Shown: piece by piece, positions 32,935-41,525 of the stretch
How the letters are laid out: each line of letters starts with the position of its first letter
Numbering within the stretch: position 1 is the stretch's first letter
NCBI RefSeq assembly: GCF_014257025.1
Contig: NZ_JACMSF010000004.1
Coordinates: forward strand, 227,461 to 291,460
Source of the DNA: Streptomyces cupreus
Lineage (GTDB): Bacteria; Actinomycetota; Actinomycetes; Streptomycetales; Streptomycetaceae
Length of the DNA: 64,000 bases
Direction: 5' to 3'
Notes under the pieces: generated by a model
Seen by the model: only the letters and a program-made list of their open reading frames with translations
Databases searched by the model: none
What the model was told of the DNA's origin: nothing
Position numbers and translations under genes: made by a program

Positions 32935-34449
32935 ATGAGCCACCGGCCCGACCGTCGCGCCCGCCGCGCCTCCGCCAGCCCGGTGTTCACCCCCCACGGC
33001 ACCGACCGCGCCGCCCGCCGCGCGGCCCGTCGGCAGCTCGCGGAGGCCGCGGCCAAGGCCCGAGCCGAAGCCAGCTCCCACCCGGCAAGCCCGAGCGCGG
33101 CCGAGCACGACATGCCCAGCGCCCTCTACCCGCCGACCGGGCGGCCCGGACCTGCCTCCGCCCGCGGCAACCGGCTGAAACTGCCGGCCCACCGTATGAC
33201 CACCGCCATTGCCGCGGGCGCGTATCCCTTCCTCGCCGAAGGAGGGCTCGGCGCCGAGGGCATCTACATCGGCCGCGACGTTCACGCCGAAGCCTCCTTC
33301 GTGTTCGACCCGTTCGCCCTGTACGGCAAGGTCGAGGGCTTCACCAACCCCAACCTCCTGCTCGCCGGCGTCATCGGCCAGGGCAAGAGCGCACTGGCCA
33401 AGAGCTTCGCCCTCCGGTCGGTCGCCTTCGGCTACCGCGTCTACGTCCCTTGCGACCCCAAGGGCGAGTGGACGCCGGTCGCCGACGCACTGGGCGGCAC
33501 CTCCGTCGCCCTCGGCCCCGGCCTGCCCGGCAGGCTCAACCCGCTGGACGCAGCCCCCCGGCCCGCCTCGGTCGCCGAAGCCGACTGGGTAGGAGAGATC
33601 CGCAAGCGCCGCCTGCTACTGCTGGGGTCGCTGGCCCGGACCATTCTGGGCCGGGACCTGCTGCCGATGGAGCACACGGCTCTCGACGTCGCCCTGGACG
33701 TCGTCGTCACCCGCGCCGCCGACACAAGCCGCACACCGCTCCTCGGCGACGTCGCCTCCGCGCTCAACAACCCCGAGCAGCTCGACGAGGCGGCCGGGAT
33801 GATGTCGGGGCGGCTCGGTGAGGCGGCCCGCGACCTCGCCCACGCCATGCGCCGCCTGGTCCACGGTGACCTCGCCGGCATGTTCGACGCCCCCTCCACC
33901 GTCGCCTTCGACCCAGGCAGCCCGATGCTCACCATCGACCTGTCCCGGCTCGGCGGGTCCGGCGACGACACCGCCCTCGTCCTCGCCATGACCTGTGCCT
34001 CCGCGTGGATGGAGTCCGCACTCACCGACCCGAACGGCGGCCGGCGCTGGATCGTCTACGACGAAGCCTGGCGTCTGATGCGCCACCCCGGCCTGCTGCA
34101 GCGCATGCAGGCCCAGTGGAAGCTCTCCCGCGGCCTGGGCATCGCGAACCTGATGGTCATCCACCGGCTGTCCGACCTGCTCACCGCCGGCGATGCCGGC
34201 TCCCAGGGCCGCGCCCTGGCCGAGGGACTGCTGGCCGACTGCTCCACCCGCATCATCTACCGGCAGGAGACCGACCAACTCCACGCCGCAGCCTCCCTGC
34301 TGGGACTTACCTCGGTCGAGACCGACGCCATCTCCCACCTCAACCGAGGACGGGGCCTGTGGAAGGTCGCCGGCCGGTCCTTCATCGTCCAGCACCTCCT
34401 CCACCCGCACGAGCTGCAGCTGTTCGACACCGACGCCCGCATGCACTGA
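32935..34449 (+). CDS. VirB4-type T4SS ATPase
   Basis: 504 aa. Walker A is GVIGQGKSA (about residue 145) and Walker B WIVYDEAW (about residue 370); between them lie MLTIDLSRLG and AWMESALTD, and after them the arginine-finger region (DCSTRIIYRQET). The N-terminal 60 residues are very basic and disordered. This is the power-providing ATPase of the transfer channel. ATG at 32935 overlaps the previous short frame. No coiled coil or membrane segment is evident. Confidence 0.9.
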   Translation: MSHRPDRRARRASASPVFTPHGTDRAARRAARRQLAEAAAKARAEASSHPASPSAAEHDMPSALYPPTGRPGPASARGNRLKLPAHRMTTAIAAGAYPFLAEGGLGAEGIYIGRDVHAEASFVFDPFALYGKVEGFTNPNLLLAGVIGQGKSALAKSFALRSVAFGYRVYVPCDPKGEWTPVADALGGTSVALGPGLPGRLNPLDAAPRPASVAEADWVGEIRKRRLLLLGSLARTILGRDLLPMEHTALDVALDVVVTRAADTSRTPLLGDVASALNNPEQLDEAAGMMSGRLGEAARDLAHAMRRLVHGDLAGMFDAPSTVAFDPGSPMLTIDLSRLGGSGDDTALVLAMTCASAWMESALTDPNGGRRWIVYDEAWRLMRHPGLLQRMQAQWKLSRGLGIANLMVIHRLSDLLTAGDAGSQGRALAEGLLADCSTRIIYRQETDQLHAAASLLGLTSVETDAISHLNRGRGLWKVAGRSFIVQHLLHPHELQLFDTDARMH

Positions 34450-34508
34450 AACTCCCGCGAGTTCGGGCAGCCGACCACCCAACACGATCAATCCGTTAGG
34501 AGCACACC

Positions 34509-35321
34509 ATCCAGTTCCATCCGACCATCCTGCTCTTCCCCGCACTCGACGAGGACGACCTCAACGCCCTCGCCGACGACATCAAGGAGCAGGGCCTGCT
34601 GTACCCGGTCGTGCTGGACCGCAGCGGCCGAGTCATCGACGGACGCAACCGTCTGAAGGCATGCGAGATCGCCGGCGTCGAACCCGCGTACACCACATAC
34701 GCCGGTGACGACCCCGACCGCTACGCCCTGTCGGCAAACGTCCACCGACGCAATCTGACCAAGGGCCAGATTGCGATGATCACAGCCAAAGCCTGTTCAC
34801 TGAGTGAACAGAGCGGCCGTTCACCGAGTGAACAGTCCTCCCGTTCACTGAGTGAACAGCTGGGAATCTCGCTGGGCACCGTAGGCAAGGCGAATGTCGT
34901 GCTCCAGCACGCGCCCGACCTCGTGGACCCGGTCATCAGCGGCGCCACCGGGCTGAACGAGGCGTACGCCGTCGCCCAGGAGAACAAGGCCAAGGCCAAC
35001 AGCGCCGAGGTCCAGCTCGCCCGGCTGCGGGAGGAGGATCCCGAACTGGCCGACCGGGTCGTCGAGGGCGACCTGACCCTGGCCGGCGCGCGGGCGGAGC
35101 GCACCGAACGCGTGGAGGAGGACAAGCGGCAGCGCCGGGTGGCCACCCGGCTGCTGGACGAGGTCGTGCCGCCGCTCGCCCAGGCCCGCGGGACCCGGAC
35201 GTTCAGCCGATACGACCCCGAGTACGCCAGCGGAACACCCATCACCCGCGAAACCATCGCCCACGCCATGACGGCGCTGACCGAGATGGACCAGGTCTGG
35301 CAGGAGCGTGACCTGCCGTGA
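34509..35321 (+). CDS. ParB/Srx-domain protein, ATC start
   Basis: The 270-aa protein carries a ParB N-terminal domain (HPTILLFPALDEDDLNALADD, then GLLYPVVLD and DGRNRLKAC) and a central HTH (LGISLGTVGKANVVLQHA). The ParB domain begins so close to the 5' end that a start at the first GTG (34611) would remove half of it; ATC at 34509 with AGGAG six bases before it is the only fitting start. A 24-bp direct repeat inside the gene (34795-34857) encodes SEQS-type residues before the HTH. ParB-like proteins of plasmids act in partition or transcription control. A ParA partner is not in the window. Confidence 0.75.
   Translation: MQFHPTILLFPALDEDDLNALADDIKEQGLLYPVVLDRSGRVIDGRNRLKACEIAGVEPAYTTYAGDDPDRYALSANVHRRNLTKGQIAMITAKACSLSEQSGRSPSEQSSRSLSEQLGISLGTVGKANVVLQHAPDLVDPVISGATGLNEAYAVAQENKAKANSAEVQLARLREEDPELADRVVEGDLTLAGARAERTERVEEDKRQRRVATRLLDEVVPPLAQARGTRTFSRYDPEYASGTPITRETIAHAMTALTEMDQVWQERDLP
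34795..34857 (+). repeat. Three 15-bp palindromes at 24-bp spacing
   Basis: GTTCACTGAGTGAAC occurs at 34795-34809 and 34843-34857, and with one change (GTTCACCGAGTGAAC) at 34819-34833. The repeats start exactly 24 bases apart and each is a near-perfect dyad. They code for SEQ-containing octapeptides in the ParB-like protein. They look like iterons or a binding-site array (parS- or operator-like) inside the gene. Confidence 0.75.
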
Positions 35322-35827
35322 CGACCACCGCCGAGATGCGGCTGCGGCACATCGTTGAGCAGACCGCGCTCAAGCTCACCGACGCCGACGGCCGTTTCCA
35401 CAAGCGCCAGCTCACCGACGCGGTACGCGAGCAGATCGCGCGCGAGGACCTCGACCCGCACGTCAAGGCCGCCGCCCTGGACAAACTTGCCCAGAGCCTC
35501 GTCACCGGGTTCGGCGAACAGCGCAACCCCCGCCGCCACAGCCGAACCGGCCGCTTCTTCCACCCCGAGTACGTCTTCAAGCTGGGCAACGGCGTATGGG
35601 TCTGGATGAACCGCGCCACCGACTCCGACGTCGTGCAATGGCGCCGACTGTCGAGGAATAACCGGACGCGCATCGACCAGGCGGACAACGAGATACAGGA
35701 CTACGCGGACGAAGTCCTCGACGCCTTCCGCGCCCATCGCGACGTCGTCTACCTCGGAGACCTGGAACGCGTGGTCTTCGGCTGGACCGAAGACGACGCC
35801 GACCAGGGCGACTTGTTTGGATCGTGA
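35318..35827 (+). CDS. Hypothetical protein following ParB-like gene
   Basis: GTG at 35318 overlaps the ParB stop (GTGA). The 169-aa protein starts with a helix-rich domain (TTTAEMRLRHIVEQTALKL, VREQIAREDLDPHVKAAALD), then a strand-rich segment (RFFHPEYVFKLGNGVWVW) and a helical C-terminus. No recognised motif. Translational coupling suggests that it works with the ParB-like protein, as partner or DNA-binding modulator. Confidence 0.6.
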   Translation: MTTTAEMRLRHIVEQTALKLTDADGRFHKRQLTDAVREQIAREDLDPHVKAAALDKLAQSLVTGFGEQRNPRRHSRTGRFFHPEYVFKLGNGVWVWMNRATDSDVVQWRRLSRNNRTRIDQADNEIQDYADEVLDAFRAHRDVVYLGDLERVVFGWTEDDADQGDLFGS

Positions 35828-36062
35828 TCCCCACGAACTGCGGGCCTGGGCGTCCCGCCTGGCCAGCAGCGAACCCACGACCCCACCGGCAAGACGTCCT
35901 GGACTGCCGCCGACGCGAACTGCGCCGTGCCTCCGAAGCCGTACACGCCGCCAAACGTCACCTGAAGACACACCGCACGTGCAGCGCTTCCTCGCCGGCC
36001 TGCTCACCCCGGCCCCTCGCACACCTCAGAACTCCGCATCCCGCACGACGCCACGCCCCTGA
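35817..36062 (+). CDS. Doubtful small ORF, possibly frameshifted
   Basis: TTG at 35817 overlaps the end of the previous gene. The 81-aa frame begins with a protein-like helix (DPHELRAWASRLAS) but the stretch 35895-35985 reads better in the next frame (DVLDCRRRELRRASEAVHAA), and the last 25 residues return to frame. Either a small gene with two compensating frameshifts or a chance frame. No ribosome binding site is clear. Confidence 0.3.
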   Translation: MDRDPHELRAWASRLASSEPTTPPARRPGLPPTRTAPCLRSRTRRQTSPEDTPHVQRFLAGLLTPAPRTPQNSASRTTPRP

Positions 36063-36114
36063 CAGCTCCACCCCCGGGACGATCGCCGTCCCCACCGCCA
36101 GACAGGAGACCGCA

Positions 36115-36660
36115 CTGCAGCACCCCGACTTCGAGCTGTACGACAACGTCGGCCGGACCGCCGAACAGATCCACGCCTACCACACACGGTCCGCCACCAC
36201 CGACGACCTGTACCGCTGGGCGAAGCGAGACTCCGAAGGATTCCGCGCCCAACACCCTTTGCCCGAGCAGCCGTTGCTCGTGCCAGACCTGGACTGGTAC
36301 CTGACGGCACTGGCCGCAGCCAAGACTCCCGCCGAGTTCAGTACGGTCACCAACGCCCTGCTGGACGCCGCCGAACCCCTCCTCAACACGGTCGTCGACT
36401 ACCTGGCCGCCGCTGCGCAATGGCGCCGGCAGAACCGGGGAGCCGCCCCCGCCTCCCCGCCCAAGCTGCTCAGGGATGCCGCCAGCCGGATCAAGACCGC
36501 CGTGGCCATGGCCGCAGACGCCGACCTGCAGATCCTGCGCGCCCACTACGACCCGCCCCCGGGCCTCGACGCGCTCACCCAGCAGGCCCGCGCAGCCCAC
36601 GACACGCCTCCGGCTCCGCCGCCGGGGCAGCAGCCAGGTCCGGGACGGCCACGGCGTTGA
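36115..36660 (+). CDS. Helical hypothetical protein, CTG start
   Basis: CTG at 36115 lies six bases after AGGAG (36104-36108); no ATG/GTG/TTG gives a comparable context. The 181-aa product has helices (GRTAEQIHAYHTRSATTDDL, YLTALAAAKTPAEFSTVTNA, LNTVVDYLAAAAQWRRQN) and a Pro/Gln-rich tail ending GRPRR. Its second half shares the 'FSTVTNALLDAAEPLL' style with the next gene (AAQLLHQVLEPTEGLL). No enzymatic motif. Part of the long forward operon. Confidence 0.65.
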   Translation: MQHPDFELYDNVGRTAEQIHAYHTRSATTDDLYRWAKRDSEGFRAQHPLPEQPLLVPDLDWYLTALAAAKTPAEFSTVTNALLDAAEPLLNTVVDYLAAAAQWRRQNRGAAPASPPKLLRDAASRIKTAVAMAADADLQILRAHYDPPPGLDALTQQARAAHDTPPAPPPGQQPGPGRPRR

Positions 36661-36705
36661 CCCGAACCATCATCACCGACCGCTGCTGAAACCGGAGAAG
36701 CCCGC

Positions 36706-37125
36706 CTGCCACCCCAGCCCGAAACCTCTGCCAGCCGGCACTCCGCCGCCAGGGCCGTACGTGATCTCACCGACCGGCTGAACGCAGCCCGCTCCTACGA
36801 CGAAGCCGCCCAGCTCCTCCACCAGGTCCTGGAGCCCACCGAGGGACTCCTCCACGATTTCGAAGGCTTCTTCGAAGCGGCAGCCAAGACGGCCAAGACA
36901 TCCGAACGCCAGGACGGCTTCGACCTCTACCACGCCCTCCAGACCGCCGCACTAACGCTGCGCCGGCTCGGCGAAGACCTGCACGTCGCGGCCGAACGCA
37001 TGCAGGCCCTCGCCCTCCCACAGCGCCGAAGCTGGCAGGAAGCCGTGGCCGACTACTACGCCACGGCCCACATCGCCCCCGCTCAGCCGCCGCCGTCTGC
37101 ACGTCCCGCCGGCCGCACCCCCTGA
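36706..37125 (+). CDS. Helical hypothetical protein, CTG start
   Basis: GGAG (36694-36697) precedes a CTG at 36706 by eight bases; the frame of 139 aa has no other good start. It contains RAVRDLTDRLNAARSYDEAA, then LHQVLEPTEGLLHDFEGFFE and a long helix LYHALQTAALTLRRLGEDLH, ending with a Pro/Arg-rich tail. The build is like the 36115 gene, so it is probably a paralogue. No ATG- or GTG-based frame of useful length exists here, so automatic pipelines may miss it. Confidence 0.6.
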   Translation: MPPQPETSASRHSAARAVRDLTDRLNAARSYDEAAQLLHQVLEPTEGLLHDFEGFFEAAAKTAKTSERQDGFDLYHALQTAALTLRRLGEDLHVAAERMQALALPQRRSWQEAVADYYATAHIAPAQPPPSARPAGRTP

Positions 37126-37141
37126 AGACCACCGAGAGCCC

Positions 37142-37930
37142 ATGCCTCAACCCCGCACCGACCTGCCCTCCTTCGCCACCACACTCGCCCAGCACCTGCC
37201 TGGACAGTGGTACCGCAAGTACGAAGGCTTCCCCGCTCCCCAAGACCACCGGCCGGTCGCCGACCGGGTCTGGGACTGCGGTACCACTCACTCGACCCTC
37301 CTCGACTTTCCCAATGCCCCCGTCGCCCTCCTCCACGGGCCGGACGACGAACAACTCTGCGTCACCGAACGCCCCCGTTACCCCCACCAGTACCTGGTCG
37401 CCCCACTCGAGCCCGAGGGGTTCAAGCCGCACCACTTCCGCTACGTGGACGAGCCGAACGGCATCGCCGTACCCAACGATCCAGTCCGTGCCGCCGCCGG
37501 GGTCGCACGCCGCGTGCTGCCCCGCTACCACCGGGCAGTGGACGCGGTCCGTCACAGCGCCCGCGTCCAGCCTGAGCCGCCGCACCGTCCCGCCGCACCA
37601 GAGGTCGCCGAGACCCTCACGCTGGTGTGGTACCCGGACGGCGTGGTGGGAGCGCCGTATAGGTCGGTGCCCGAAGACGCCCGCATGGTGCTGTACGGCT
37701 GCCGTTTCCAGTACAGCCCGCACGAGGCGGCATTCGTCCTACCCGCCTCCTACAGCACCAGCGACCGCGCCCTGCTCATCCAGAGCGCCGTCCGGCTGCT
37801 CACCGCCCAAGGCATCGGCGTCAACTTCCGCCACGCCACCCCCACCTCCGCAGGCCCAACAAGCCGCCCGCCCACGGCAGCGCCCGCCACGCGGCCAACA
37901 GCGGGCACGCCGTCCTCAGCACGACGGTAG
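37142..37930 (+). CDS. Paralogue family A protein (LPG-W / G-F module)
   Basis: 262 aa, ATG 37142. First domain: FATTLAQHLPGQWYRKYEGF, then HRPVADRVWDCG; after about 100 residues comes a repeat of the short module (MVLYGCRFQYSPHEAAFVLP, then RLLTAQGIGVNF) and a Thr/Pro-rich tail ending SSARR. The same order is found at 39589 and 47974. No known domain was recognised. The family may be specific to this type of element. Confidence 0.6.
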   Translation: MPQPRTDLPSFATTLAQHLPGQWYRKYEGFPAPQDHRPVADRVWDCGTTHSTLLDFPNAPVALLHGPDDEQLCVTERPRYPHQYLVAPLEPEGFKPHHFRYVDEPNGIAVPNDPVRAAAGVARRVLPRYHRAVDAVRHSARVQPEPPHRPAAPEVAETLTLVWYPDGVVGAPYRSVPEDARMVLYGCRFQYSPHEAAFVLPASYSTSDRALLIQSAVRLLTAQGIGVNFRHATPTSAGPTSRPPTAAPATRPTAGTPSSARR

Positions 37931-37960
37931 ACGCCCCCGTACATCCTGGAGTTGCCTCTG

Positions 37961-38491
37961 GTGTCTGATCTCGACCAGCGGATGCTGCTGCACGACGTGG
38001 CCGACCGGCTCAACACCGTGGCCGACCACCTCCCGCTCCCCGACCAGATCCAACCGGACCCGGCCCTGAGCGAGATCCTGGACGACGAAGTCCGCCATCT
38101 GGCCCGCCTGCTGGGCTACCTGGCCGGGGAGAGCGCCTTCCGCCACCGGGCCGCCACCCGCTACCCCCACCAGGTCACAGCCACCGACCGCCGCACTACC
38201 CTCGCGCTGGCGAGCGCCGCCCAGCCCGCCGGTGCCGCGCTCGCCGCCCTCGGCGCCGCCGTCCACCAGCTTGGGCTCCTGGCCCACCTTGCCCACCAGC
38301 AGTCCGGCCCCGCCCGCGACCGGTCGATCGCGGCCGCACACCAGCACCTCGTGGACCGCCTCGGCGACGCCCGTACGCACCTCGCCCACGCCGCGAAGCA
38401 GCTGCGCGCTACCGCGGACACCCAGGTGACACCCGCCGTGACCGTGCCGCGACCGCCCGCAGCTTCCGCTGCCGCATCACGCAACCGCTGA
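37961..38491 (+). CDS. Helical hypothetical protein
   Basis: GTG at 37961 follows GGAG. The 176-aa helical protein (RMLLHDVADRLNTVADHLPL, LARLLGYLAGESAF, ALAALGAAVHQLGLLAHLAH, AHQHLVDRLGDARTHLAHAA) resembles 32451 and 42299. It ends with a Pro/Ala-rich tail (PPAASAAASRNR). Possibly a four-helix bundle. No enzymatic residues are evident. Confidence 0.6.
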   Translation: MSDLDQRMLLHDVADRLNTVADHLPLPDQIQPDPALSEILDDEVRHLARLLGYLAGESAFRHRAATRYPHQVTATDRRTTLALASAAQPAGAALAALGAAVHQLGLLAHLAHQQSGPARDRSIAAAHQHLVDRLGDARTHLAHAAKQLRATADTQVTPAVTVPRPPAASAAASRNR

Positions 38492-38518
38492 CCCATCCGC
38501 ATTCTTCGGAGAACCGTC

Positions 38519-39586
38519 ATCCCCCTGCACACTTCCGCCCGCCGTTCCGCTCTCCTGCTCACCGCCGCCGCGTCCGTCGCGTTGACCGTGTCCGCCTGCG
38601 GCGCTCCCGGTAGCACCGACAACCGCGCCACGGCTCGGGTCACACGCACCGCTTCCCCCGCGCCGACCGCCGAGCCGGCTCTGACACAGAAGGAGGCCCT
38701 CGCCCAGATCGCCCACTACTCCAAGATCAACAACCAGGCCAACGCGCACAACAACCGCAAGCTCCTCGACACCATCGAGGACGGCCCGCTGTACGCGATG
38801 TCGGTCGCGGACTACAAGCACGACGAGGGCCTGCCCAAGGCCGACCGCGAGAAGTACAAGCCGTGGTCGTACAACCTTGGCTCCACCGACGTCTACATCC
38901 CCCGCTTCACCACCGGACAGCCCAAGTGGTTCGCCGCCGTCACCTACAGCGGCAAGAACAACAAGTACGCCCGCGTCCTGATCATGGCCGAGCAGGCCAA
39001 GACGCAGCGGTGGGCGATGGTCGCCGCCGTCGACCTCGACGACGAGAAGCAGGTCCCGAAGATCGCTCTCGACGCGGACGGCTACGCCACCGCGGTCGAC
39101 GCCACCTCCACCAAGAACGTGGCCGCCCCGGTCGACGTCCTGCGTGACGCTGTCCTGGACAACTTCGCCACCGGAGGCGACCTGGCCGGCAAAAAGGTCT
39201 TCACCACGACGAAGACGTCCACCCGGCAGATCAAGGTGCACGACGACACGATCCACAAGTTCGGCAGCCGCGGCACCACCCAGTTCTCCGCCGCCGCCAC
39301 CGAGTTCACCGGCAGCTACGCTCTCAGGACCGCCGCCGGTGGAGCCCTGGTCGTCTTCGCGCACACGCACATCCAGCGCGATGCTGTCGCCCATTCCGGG
39401 CTGCAGATCGTGCCGGACAAGGACGACCGGGCCTGGCTGGGGGACAAGCCTAGTCCGTACTTCACCTACACCTTCACTTGCTCCGACGTCGCCAGTGTCC
39501 CGACGACGCCGGACAAGTCGAAGCTGATCAGCTACACCTGCCGCCGCACCGATGCCGAGGGCCTGTCCACTTCCTCGGCAGCGTGA
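38519..39586 (+). CDS. Lipoprotein, ATC start
   Basis: The frame contains RRSALLLTAAASVALTVSAC, a lipoprotein signal peptide with lipobox V-S-A-C. The first ordinary start (TTG 38582) would leave only the last few residues of it. The only codons that keep the signal are ATC at 38519 (CGGAG seven bases before) or CTG at 38525; a stop codon lies just upstream. The mature protein (355 aa total) has an alpha/beta domain with a TTKTSTRQIKVHDDTIHKFG stretch and HTHIQRDAVAHSGLQIV. It is probably displayed outside the cell; role unknown (surface exclusion or mating contact are options). Confidence 0.75.
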   Translation: MPLHTSARRSALLLTAAASVALTVSACGAPGSTDNRATARVTRTASPAPTAEPALTQKEALAQIAHYSKINNQANAHNNRKLLDTIEDGPLYAMSVADYKHDEGLPKADREKYKPWSYNLGSTDVYIPRFTTGQPKWFAAVTYSGKNNKYARVLIMAEQAKTQRWAMVAAVDLDDEKQVPKIALDADGYATAVDATSTKNVAAPVDVLRDAVLDNFATGGDLAGKKVFTTTKTSTRQIKVHDDTIHKFGSRGTTQFSAAATEFTGSYALRTAAGGALVVFAHTHIQRDAVAHSGLQIVPDKDDRAWLGDKPSPYFTYTFTCSDVASVPTTPDKSKLISYTCRRTDAEGLSTSSAA

Positions 39587-39588
39587 GC

Positions 39589-40320
39589 ATGAGCCACGCG
39601 CATCAGCAACCGCCCCCGCCCGTGTCAGGCTTCGCCGCCTCGCTCGCCGAGCACCTGCCCGGCCGCTGGCAGGCTGGAGAACCCACCAGCCTCGTGGCGC
39701 AGGAGGCCGGCAGCCACCGGATCTGGCACAGCGGCCCGCTGGCGTACGCCGCTTTCGACGCGGCCGATGTCCAGCGGTGCGTGCTCACCTCCCTGTATGG
39801 CCTGCAGCTGTACGTCCTGCCCCGGCCGCATCGAGCCGAACAGTTCCTCGTGCTGCCGCTGCTGCCCGCCGGCTGCCAACAGGAGCACGTGAAGGACCTA
39901 CCCGGTCCCCCTGGCATCGCGGTATCGGCCGATCCCGTCCGGGCCGCGGCGGCGGTGCGCCGGCGGATGCTGCTGGAGTACCGCTTCGCCTCACTGCCCG
40001 CACTGCGTGCGGCCAGCCAGGGCCACCTTCAGGTGCAGGTCACCTTCGATGCCGAGCGCAGTCCGCGCATTCGCACCACTTACATCCGCGCCCTGATCGA
40101 GCTGCTCGCGCGGGACGGCTTCCTGCTCGATGCCGCCACGGGCGAATGCCACCTGCCGGACACCCTCACCGAGGCGCAGACCCGCCGCCAGCTCATCAAG
40201 AGCCTCGAACGCCTCCGGCACCTGGGCTTCCACGTATCCGTACGGTCCAGCCTCGCCCTCGGCGCCCCCTCGACCGAGCCCGTCCCGACGGCGAATCTGC
40301 CAAAGGGGCCGAGCCGATGA
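39589..40320 (+). CDS. Paralogue family A protein
   Basis: 243 aa; ATG 39589, with a GTG at 39583 overlapping the lipoprotein stop as alternative. N-terminal FAASLAEHLPGRWQAGE matches 37142 and 47974, then a strand-rich region (RCVLTSLYGLQLYVLPRPHR), and a final module (IELLARDGFLLDAATGECHL, LERLRHLGFHVSV) of the G-F/L type. Ends PKGPSR. Function unknown. Confidence 0.65.
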   Translation: MSHAHQQPPPPVSGFAASLAEHLPGRWQAGEPTSLVAQEAGSHRIWHSGPLAYAAFDAADVQRCVLTSLYGLQLYVLPRPHRAEQFLVLPLLPAGCQQEHVKDLPGPPGIAVSADPVRAAAAVRRRMLLEYRFASLPALRAASQGHLQVQVTFDAERSPRIRTTYIRALIELLARDGFLLDAATGECHLPDTLTEAQTRRQLIKSLERLRHLGFHVSVRSSLALGAPSTEPVPTANLPKGPSR

Positions 40321-40852
40321 GCCGTCCCCACGCCGACTTCGCGTCCGCACGCCTGCGTCTGTGGCAGCGCCGTGTAAAGGAGACTGCGGGGCTTATGGTC
40401 CTGCCGGAGGTGGGCACTGCCCAGGCGGACTTGGTGCCCGTGCTCGACCAGCTCGTCGCCGTGCACAACCTGACGTCCGGTCTCGTCTCCGACCTGCGCC
40501 AGACTGCCGAGAGTTCCCTCGCCGGCACCGACGTCGGAGTCAGTACCTGTCCCGTCTGGCCGCCGCGCTTGCGCACAGCAGCCTCGCCGCCACGCACCTT
40601 GGCACGGCCGTGACCGGTCTTGCCGACGCCCACCGGCTCACCTCCCACGCCAGGGGAGGCGAACCGGTGGAGAACCGGCTGAACGCGACACTCGGCCACG
40701 CCGCCGCCCTGCGCAGCCTCAACCGGGCCCTGCACGCCGTCACCACACCCGACGCCCCCCTGGCCGGCGCGGTACCCCTGCCAGTGCTGGCAGCCGAGCA
40801 CGGCCGCGCCCCCGACACCGGTGGTCCGCACCCCACCCGTCAGCGTCCCTGA
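40317..40852 (+). pseudogene. Frameshifted helical protein gene
   Basis: ATG at 40317 overlaps the previous stop. The first frame gives a helical protein (ASARLRLWQRRVKETAGLMV, VLDQLVAVHNLTSGLVSDLR) up to about 40538. The continuation SQYLSRLAAALAHSSLAATH, with ADAHRLTSHARGGEP and ALRSLNRALHAVTTPDAPLA, is in another frame and ends at 40852. One missing base near 40536-40541 would restore a single protein of about 178 aa. The first frame alone would stop at 40613. It could be a true disruption or an assembly error. Confidence 0.6.
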
Positions 40853-40904
40853 GTCTCAGCGAACACCCCGCCGCATCCGCCCGTGCCCACTGGGAGACCC
40901 GCCT

Positions 40905-41492
40905 TTGTCGACCCGCTCTTTCGTCGCCCGCCCCACCGAAGGGGGCTACGGCGGCATCTACGTCCATCTCGACGGCGTGCCGAGCCACCACCTGCCCCTG
41001 CTCCTGACCGTGTTCCAGCACCGCTTCCGCCGCGACCTGGAAGCCATGTCCCGGTTTCTCGTGGACGATGTCGCCGTCGGCTGGGAGGAGCTGGGCACCG
41101 ATCTCCTCGACGGCGCCCCGCCCGCGCTCGTCGCCGCGCTGACCGGCGGCGAACACTGGCCCAGCCGCACCCTGGACCACCTGATCACCCCGGACGGCTC
41201 CCCGCCGGTACGGATGACGGTCACTGATGCGACCGCCATCGAGCAGGACCTGCAGTGGGGCTACATCCTGCGCCCGCACGGGATCGAAGTGATCAGCCTG
41301 CTCCACGAGGACGCAGGTCCGGTCGTGGACTGGAACACCGACCCGCGCACTGTCTTCAGCGACAGCCCCGCCCACTGGTCCTCCACCGCACCAGCCCCCG
41401 TCCTCACGCCCGTGCGCGCCGCCCCGCCCCAGGCCACCCCCACCACGCGCCCAGCGATCGGCTCCCCGGCCCGCCCCGCCGCGCGCCGCTAA
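40905..41492 (+). CDS. Hypothetical alpha/beta protein
   Basis: TTG at 40905 follows GGGAGA. The 195-aa product (FVARPTEGGYGGIYVHLDGV, LLTVFQHRFRRDLEAMSRFL, IEQDLQWGYILRPHGIEVIS) has a globular first 150 residues and a Thr/Pro/Ala-rich tail ending PARPAARR. Its first half has the repeated style of small phage proteins; I recognise no named family. Confidence 0.6.
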   Translation: MSTRSFVARPTEGGYGGIYVHLDGVPSHHLPLLLTVFQHRFRRDLEAMSRFLVDDVAVGWEELGTDLLDGAPPALVAALTGGEHWPSRTLDHLITPDGSPPVRMTVTDATAIEQDLQWGYILRPHGIEVISLLHEDAGPVVDWNTDPRTVFSDSPAHWSSTAPAPVLTPVRAAPPQATPTTRPAIGSPARPAARR

Positions 41493-41525
41493 ACGCTCCT
41501 CGCCCGCCTTCCCGGAGGAATTGCC

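Noticed and set aside
34795..34857. CRISPR-like repeat array
   Set aside because: Only three units, fixed 9-base spacers with codon continuity, and a palindromic repeat; no cas genes.
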